This document shows, piece by piece, positions 19,514 to 24,731 of a stretch of DNA of 24,731 nucleotides. A model generated the notes under the pieces. It saw nothing but the letters and a program-made list of their open reading frames with translations. It did no database searches and had not been told where the DNA came from. The translations under genes were made by a program, and so were the position numbers. Location of the stretch: the IMG/VR virus record IMGVR_UViG_3300025674_000368, positions 1 through 24,731 of that record; one strand, 5' to 3'. This DNA is from a virus. Numbering within the stretch: the stretch's first letter is position 1; each line of letters starts with the position of its first letter.

Positions 19514-20271
19514 AGAAAGTAGTCAGCAGCAACAAATCCAGACATGGATACTCTTGGGTTATCTTTAAACCACCCTGGTCTAACAACAGCATGATGCCAA
19601 ACATATGATGGATAAATTACAAGTCGATTGAACTTCATGGGAACCATAAGTTCTTCTACGTATTCATCTTCAATTAGAGCAGTGTCTAGTTCAATCTCAT
19701 CATCTTTCTTTTGATTATAGAAATCATATTGCCACTCTTTATAGTTCCAGTAATTCTCTGTTCTTTTAAATCTCTTGTCTACATTTTCCATGTTCACAAT
19801 ACCACACTGTTTGTGTTCATAGAATGATGTACCACCCTTACATTCTTCTTCTGGGTTTAGGTACAGAACATAAGCGAACATTGCAGGATCAACATGTGGT
19901 TGAAGTTGCAATCGTTTGCATTTAACATCAGTGTACATGATATTAATTTGATGACTGAATCGCATTTGCTCTTCAACACAGTCATTGAAGTCTGTATACT
20001 TATTGATAAACAGAGTGACTAATTTCTGTATATCAGAGAAACCTATACTTAAATGTGCCTGATATCCAGGAAATACTTCTTCTGGATTACTCAGATCATT
20101 AAATTCTGCAGGTGCTTTTTCTACAATATTTTTAATAAATTGGTCTGGATTTGCCAGAACATTATCTACAGTGATAATGGGATGATTCTGATCTGGTCCG
20201 ACTTTTACACAGTCAAATTGAAGATCATCATTTACTCTAAGATCATCTGGATTTACAAAATTTAAATTCAT
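19510..20271 (-). CDS. 2OG oxygenase-fold protein (DUF6445-like)
   Basis: 253 residues. QPHVDPAMFAYVLYLNPEE at 125-142 gives an HxD pair (His126, Asp128), followed by GGTSFYEHKQ, and FNRLVIYPSYVWHHA with His226/His227. Arg240 in NPRVSMSGFV is the candidate 2OG ligand. The layout fits a cupin/2OG oxygenase fold, and I think of DUF6445, a family found in cyanophages and marine bacteria; this name is from memory. It is the first gene behind the late promoter at 20291, so the whole gnd-zwf unit may be driven from here. There is no strong Shine-Dalgarno sequence. Confidence 0.7.
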   Translation of the reverse strand: MNLNFVNPDDLRVNDDLQFDCVKVGPDQNHPIITVDNVLANPDQFIKNIVEKAPAEFNDLSNPEEVFPGYQAHLSIGFSDIQKLVTLFINKYTDFNDCVEEQMRFSHQINIMYTDVKCKRLQLQPHVDPAMFAYVLYLNPEEECKGGTSFYEHKQCGIVNMENVDKRFKRTENYWNYKEWQYDFYNQKKDDEIELDTALIEDEYVEELMVPMKFNRLVIYPSYVWHHAVVRPGWFKDNPRVSMSGFVAADYFL

Positions 20272-20290
20272 CGTAAGGCATCATTTCAAG

Positions 20291-20298
20291 TATTTATT
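20291..20298 (-). promoter_or_regulatory. T4-like late promoter of the oxygenase-gnd-zwf operon
   Basis: Minus-strand AATAAATA lies over the TAA stop of the gene at 20297-20506 and ends 20 nt before the ATG at 20271. No other promoter-like element is evident between here and zwf, so the pentose phosphate genes are probably expressed in the late programme or by read-through. Confidence 0.7.
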
Positions 20299-20506
20299 AC
20301 ATGTTATGGAACTTGTGATCTAGTATGCATCTGTATAGATCGTTCTTTAGATCTAATAAATGTTCTTGCTCAGCAGGATGTCGGGAGGGAAATCCCTCCC
20401 AATTCTTTATCCTTTCGTTCACACAGTAATATAGAAGATGTATATCTTCTATTGAAAAGTCAAGGACGAAGGCATCTTCTTCGTCCCGAAACTCTTCGTT
20501 ATCCAT
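20297..20506 (-). CDS. Small acidic hypothetical protein after the tail gene
   Basis: 69 residues, acidic at the N-terminus (MDNEEFRDEEDAFVLDFSIE), then helical (DIHLLYYCVNERIKNWEGFP, HLLDLKNDLYRCILD). It starts in a TAATG overlap with the stop of the large tail protein, so it is translated from the same mRNA. Such small proteins of the style 'S-x-E-D-I-x-L-L' occur in cyanophages as hypothetical proteins. A tail-fibre assembly chaperone is a reasonable guess from position but not supported by a motif. Confidence 0.7.
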   Translation of the reverse strand: MDNEEFRDEEDAFVLDFSIEDIHLLYYCVNERIKNWEGFPSRHPAEQEHLLDLKNDLYRCILDHKFHNM

Positions 20507-23500
20507 TATTCGCCTCTTTCGAGTTCCTCAATTCTACCACGCAACTCCTCAATTTGGTTCTGTTGTTCCTTAATAGATTCGATAAGTAGTGGAACAAGTC
20601 TATCATACTGTACGGTCAGGTATTCATCAGCGGCACGTCTCTTGACTGCCTCAGGAACAACTTTCTGGACATCTTGTGCAGATAGACCAATTTGTAGTTC
20701 TCCTGGGTTGAATCCAAGTTCTACACCCTTCTCATTCCAGGTATAATTGAATCCAGTCAGAGTCAACAGTCTCTCTAGAGATTTCTCTAAAGTTTGAATG
20801 TTGGTCTTCAGTCTGATATCAGAAGCGTATGCAGTAATGTTACCACCAACGGATAGGTTAGATCCATCGAAGGAAAGATTACTTGTGGTGGTGGTATTGT
20901 TATTGGAGGAGTTGTAAAGGACTCTTCCACCAGAACCAACAACGTCTGTTGCGAGAGATGCAGTTGCAGCATTACCACTAACAGTACCAGTAAACGTTCC
21001 ATTAACAGTCATGTTTTGAACTGTTAATGTAGTTCCATTGAACTGAAGATTGCTACTGGTTGTAGTGCTGTTCGTGGAACTGTTGTATGGAATACGACCA
21101 CCAGTACCTGCAACGTTTGCAGCAAGAGTTGCATTGGTTGCATTACCGTTCAGGTTACCATTAATCTGAGTACCAGAACTCATTGTGATGTTTCCACTGA
21201 ATGTAGTGGCCTTCAGAGTAGAGTTACCAGTGATATTCAGAGAAGAACCAGTAAATGCACCACCGTTGAAGGAGTTTGCATATACAACATCAAACTTAGA
21301 ATCACCGTTTTGTCTTACAACAACAGTGTTTCCTGATTGATCATCCCAGGATGTAGTATATCCATCAAGTAGGTCAGCGTTCAAGTTAGTAACTTTGGTG
21401 TTTGAGGCAACAATAAATGGTGCAACACCGTTACCAGCAACAGAGGTGTATGTGAACGCCCTCATTGTACCTTGGTCACCAGCATTGATCGTCATGTTCT
21501 TGCTGTTACCACCAGCAGACAGATCAGTGATGATACCAACGTTGGCATACAGGTTCTGTGTAGTAACCTTACCGCCTGGTTTCATGTTGATGTCCTGCAT
21601 GGTGCAGGCAGAACCAACCAGAGAGGTGATAATACCAGAGTTGACGTTAATCTCCAGGGATGCCTGACCAGGACCAGGATTACCTAGACCACCAATATAT
21701 CTGGATCTTAGACCAGTAATGATACCTGCCTGAATATAACAATCAGGACCAAACAGGTCATCAGTGAAGTGCAGGTCTGTAGCAGTAACTGCAACACCAG
21801 AGATATTCTCAGAAACAATATTGGTAGATGTTAGGTTAGTAACAATACCAGATTGTGCATAAAGTTGTGGAGTAATTGCATGGTTGGAAATACTCAGGTT
21901 TGTAACGATGCCAGTGAAGATTCTGTTCTCGTTAACATATTGTGTACCAACATGTGCAAGAGTTGTAATACCAACATCAGTGTACGCTCTGGTGAAGGAC
22001 GCATCCGTTGCCTTAAAGTCAGTAGAGATACCACGTTTTGCGTAGAAGTCTTCTCTAACAGAGAGAGTATCAATACCAGATTGAACTGCGGTTAGGAATG
22101 TAACGTTGACAGAACCACCATCACACTCCAGATTACCAACATCAAGTGTACCAGCATGTGTACTTACACCAGTGTAGGTAGAATCGAATGGACCTTCGAT
22201 CTTAATGTGTGCGGCAGGTTTGAAGGTTACATATGTACCAACGATCTCAATATTGTTGAGTCTCGATGTGCCACCTTCATCAACAATGGTGTAGTATCCA
22301 TAGTTCTCCCAGGGAATACCCTGTTGAGAAATACCACCAGTTGTGTTATAACCCCAAAGATTGACAAGTTGTCTAACAACAATGTTATCGTAAGTAACAC
22401 CAGAGAAGGTCTGGTTAGAAGCGAAGGTAACAATACCAGAAACATAGAGGTCTTTGATCTTAGCAACACCATTGACTTCCAGTGCGTCTCTGAAGTTAAA
22501 GACGCCAATACCAGATTGACCAATACCCAGTTGATCAAACTTGTAGAAGGATCTATCTCTTTCTTGAGAAACTGCACCAAATCTTCTCCACTCACCCTCA
22601 GCATAGATGTGACCAAGGTAACCGCCAGCATCAGGAATACCGACGAAGGATAGGTCACCAGATCTCTTAGATCCAGTTGGAGTAGAAATACCAACCGTCA
22701 GAAGTTTACCCTGTGGAGCATCACCTCTGAGGAAGAAGTTAACGGTTTCAATACCCTCGTTAGAGTTGTTGGTTAGTTTCTGAGTGAAGTTGACAGGACC
22801 GTAGAACTGAGAAGTTCTGTTGTTGTTATCGCCACCCTCAACAGTGATCGACTCTCTAACAAGAACTTCATCAAATACACCAGAGGTTCTCTTAGATGCC
22901 TCTGCCTCAGCATCATCACCTGTATATGTAAATACTGGTGCCTCGATAACTTCTTCTTCACCAGTAATAGAGGATAGTCTCTTATAACCCGTGTAGAAGT
23001 CACCAGAGTCGTTCATACCAGTGTAGACGACTGTACCACCATCTAGTTCCTTCTTCTGTGCCGCAAGGGTCTCCTCGTCCGTTAGAACGCGATCCTGTTT
23101 CTGTGGCAGAGAGGTTGAATAGTTACCAGAACCATAACCAAGATATTCAAATGTGTGACCAGATGCACGAAGAATAGAAGGTCTACGAAGTTCCATTGGA
23201 AGAATCGTAATCTTCTTGATCGTTGTTCCTACTAGAGCAGGAGCAGATAGTGTACCGAACTGACCACGAGTAACTTTGTTAATGTTATCGTTGACGAATC
23301 TAACGATCTCACCGTTAATCATGCAGTAGTCTCCCTTACGGAAACCATCAGTTGCAGTCAGAGTGATAGTTGTATCAGTTGTAGTTAATGGTGCAGCAAG
23401 AGTTGTGGAAATACCTGCATAGAAGTAAGATGCCCTACCAGCAAGGTTGTTCTCACCAAGACCAAGAGTCTTACCGTTTGCACTGATACCAGTACCAAAT

Positions 23501-24731
23501 AGTTTAGCGTCTGTAACTGAATATGCAGTTGCAATACCTGCAGTATGAATACCAACCTTAAAGTGGATTGCTCTTAATGGATTATTAGCATCAACGTCAT
23601 CAACGATGAAGGTTCTGTCATCAAATAGAGTGTTGCCCGTTCCTTGAATGACAAAAGCATTACCAGCAACTAGAGTATGATTATCTCTAGTAATGACTTG
23701 GCAATCACCAGTGGTTCTATCGAGAACATCAATGTAGGTAATACCAGCACCAACATTGGCATGAGTATATGTTGGATATCTTCTATCGTCTCTATCCAGA
23801 TAGTATGGATCTAGTCTTCTAGATGTGCCGATCTCAACAGAGATGGACTTAGCAGTAGGAATATCAACGATCTTGAATGTACCGTTGAGTTTCTTATCTT
23901 CAAAACCAGATAGTGTTAGACCATCACCTTTATTGTCAAAGATAGATGTAACTTGAACAACAGCATTAGTAGTGGGAGCACCTGCAGGGAAAGCAGATAC
24001 GGTCATGGTGTTACCTACACCATAATTTGTGCCACCATCAATTAGTTTGACACTGGTAACAGTACCAGATGCAGAAACTTGAACTTCTGCGGCAGCATTA
24101 GCACCACTCAACTGGTTGTTCTGTAGGTCTGCAGAGTAAATTACCGTGGCAATACCAGAACCATTGTTATATCCAGAACCAGGATCAATGATAGAAATCG
24201 ACCTAATCTGATTGAACTGGTGTTCAATATCAGTATACATTGTCAGGGTGGTGTTACCAGTACCAGAGATGACGGCACCAGTTACAGCGTAACCAACCTG
24301 ATGTCCATGCATGAAGTAACTCAGTGCCTCACGAGTAACTGAGTTCTTTCTATCGTTTGTAATAACATTACCAATAACACTAGCATCTGCATATGTTACT
24401 GCTGGTTGTGGATCGGATTCGTAGTTGTCTCTATCCTGTTGTGGGTAGAGGTTTCTAACGTCCTGAGAGAATGATTTGAACGATACACCAAATCCAAGAT
24501 CTTTATCAAGTGGAATAGATCCACAAACCATGGTGATGTTATAGATACCATCTTGACCAGAGATACCAGGAACGTGTGGTTTTGCTTCTTGGACTCTATA
24601 GACAGTAAATGTATCAGTAGACTTTGCTCTCTGAACAGTTGGTAGAGACTCAATTTGTTGTTGAGTAGTTCTCTGGTTTACTTGGTTCTTGAATACACCA
24701 GGATCCGTACTGATTCCAGCGACAGTAAACT
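20506..24731 (-). CDS. Large tail fibre-like protein with S74 chaperone, N-terminus outside window
   Basis: The frame is open to the window edge, so at least 1407 residues are encoded and the start is outside. The visible N-terminal part carries Gly-rich beta segments (SISIIDPGSGYNNGSGIATV). The middle has at least eight short repeats with a GI(I/V/T/S/D)T core. Near the end are two tandem 50-57-residue repeats (20974-21144 and 20824-20973). The last 105 residues (20509-20823) are an S74 intramolecular chaperone: SDIRLKTNI at its start, GLSAQDVQKVVPEAV in the middle, and a coiled-coil end (QQNQIEELRGRIEELE). In this family the chaperone trimerises the fibre and cuts itself off at the Ser of SDxRxK. 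It probably forms a virion fibre or spike involved in host contact. Confidence 0.85.
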   Translation of the reverse strand, partial: FTVAGISTDPGVFKNQVNQRTTQQQIESLPTVQRAKSTDTFTVYRVQEAKPHVPGISGQDGIYNITMVCGSIPLDKDLGFGVSFKSFSQDVRNLYPQQDRDNYESDPQPAVTYADASVIGNVITNDRKNSVTREALSYFMHGHQVGYAVTGAVISGTGNTTLTMYTDIEHQFNQIRSISIIDPGSGYNNGSGIATVIYSADLQNNQLSGANAAAEVQVSASGTVTSVKLIDGGTNYGVGNTMTVSAFPAGAPTTNAVVQVTSIFDNKGDGLTLSGFEDKKLNGTFKIVDIPTAKSISVEIGTSRRLDPYYLDRDDRRYPTYTHANVGAGITYIDVLDRTTGDCQVITRDNHTLVAGNAFVIQGTGNTLFDDRTFIVDDVDANNPLRAIHFKVGIHTAGIATAYSVTDAKLFGTGISANGKTLGLGENNLAGRASYFYAGISTTLAAPLTTTDTTITLTATDGFRKGDYCMINGEIVRFVNDNINKVTRGQFGTLSAPALVGTTIKKITILPMELRRPSILRASGHTFEYLGYGSGNYSTSLPQKQDRVLTDEETLAAQKKELDGGTVVYTGMNDSGDFYTGYKRLSSITGEEEVIEAPVFTYTGDDAEAEASKRTSGVFDEVLVRESITVEGGDNNNRTSQFYGPVNFTQKLTNNSNEGIETVNFFLRGDAPQGKLLTVGISTPTGSKRSGDLSFVGIPDAGGYLGHIYAEGEWRRFGAVSQERDRSFYKFDQLGIGQSGIGVFNFRDALEVNGVAKIKDLYVSGIVTFASNQTFSGVTYDNIVVRQLVNLWGYNTTGGISQQGIPWENYGYYTIVDEGGTSRLNNIEIVGTYVTFKPAAHIKIEGPFDSTYTGVSTHAGTLDVGNLECDGGSVNVTFLTAVQSGIDTLSVREDFYAKRGISTDFKATDASFTRAYTDVGITTLAHVGTQYVNENRIFTGIVTNLSISNHAITPQLYAQSGIVTNLTSTNIVSENISGVAVTATDLHFTDDLFGPDCYIQAGIITGLRSRYIGGLGNPGPGQASLEINVNSGIITSLVGSACTMQDINMKPGGKVTTQNLYANVGIITDLSAGGNSKNMTINAGDQGTMRAFTYTSVAGNGVAPFIVASNTKVTNLNADLLDGYTTSWDDQSGNTVVVRQNGDSKFDVVYANSFNGGAFTGSSLNITGNSTLKATTFSGNITMSSGTQINGNLNGNATNATLAANVAGTGGRIPYNSSTNSTTTSSNLQFNGTTLTVQNMTVNGTFTGTVSGNAATASLATDVVGSGGRVLYNSSNNNTTTTSNLSFDGSNLSVGGNITAYASDIRLKTNIQTLEKSLERLLTLTGFNYTWNEKGVELGFNPGELQIGLSAQDVQKVVPEAVKRRAADEYLTVQYDRLVPLLIESIKEQQNQIEELRGRIEELERGE
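20824..21144 (-). repeat. Two tandem repeats in the tail protein
   Basis: Protein-level repeats of about 50 and 57 residues share the pattern AxAxxVxGxGGRxxYNSS, then N-x-TTT-x-SNL-x-F. They lie just before the S74 domain. The nucleotide sequences have diverged, so the duplication is not very recent. Such repeats extend fibre length. Confidence 0.7.

Noticed and set aside
1-24731. tRNA genes, integrase or attachment sites
   Set aside because: No cloverleaf-like sequence, recombinase or flanking repeats were recognised by eye; a dedicated tRNA scan was not possible.

Overview
The window is a compact piece of a T4-like cyanophage (marine cyanomyovirus) genome, or a contig from one. The evidence is the combination of a phage-type 6-phosphogluconate dehydrogenase (gnd) and glucose-6-phosphate dehydrogenase (zwf), many 2-oxoglutarate/Fe(II) oxygenase-like genes, a very large tail protein ending in an S74 self-cleaving chaperone, a glycine-rich tail-tip adhesin, and T4-like late promoters (NATAAATA). 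I infer a Synechococcus or Prochlorococcus host from gene content; the sequence does not state it. All genes but one are on the minus strand, so transcription runs from high to low coordinates. I see no tRNA, rRNA, CRISPR array or insertion sequence.

Layout in transcription order. 24731-20506: large tail fibre-like protein, cut by the window edge, then a small acidic protein. 20298-14765: an operon behind a late promoter, holding two 2OG oxygenase-like genes, an unknown 388-residue protein, gnd, a small protein, a 42-residue membrane protein, zwf and two more very short membrane-type proteins. 14768-13104: the only plus-strand gene, a polyglycine adhesin; it ends tail-to-tail with the operon over a bidirectional terminator. 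13078-12872: a palindromic, divergent pair of CTAAATA late promoters and a small coiled-coil gene. 12791-7322: a sigma70-like promoter, a DUF262-HNH nuclease-like gene, five consecutive 2OG oxygenase-like genes and two small genes, mostly overlapping or nearly so. 7316-1: many short hypothetical genes, an SF2 helicase, a KxDG nucleotidyltransferase (ligase-like) gene, and intergenic cassettes built from a hairpin plus a promoter-like TGCAATACTATAAG block.

How it fits together. gnd and zwf would drive the oxidative pentose phosphate route and supply NADPH and ribose phosphate during infection, as is known for cyanophages. They share a late promoter with two oxygenases of unknown substrate. The separate nuclease-plus-five-oxygenases operon, with its own terminator and sigma70-like promoter upstream, is the best candidate for an undescribed system. 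Regulation is very compact: three NATAAATA promoters lie on the TAA stop codon of the gene upstream, and every late promoter here sits 20-26 nt before its start codon. Many genes shorter than 60 codons are described; several rest on overlap logic and are marked accordingly.
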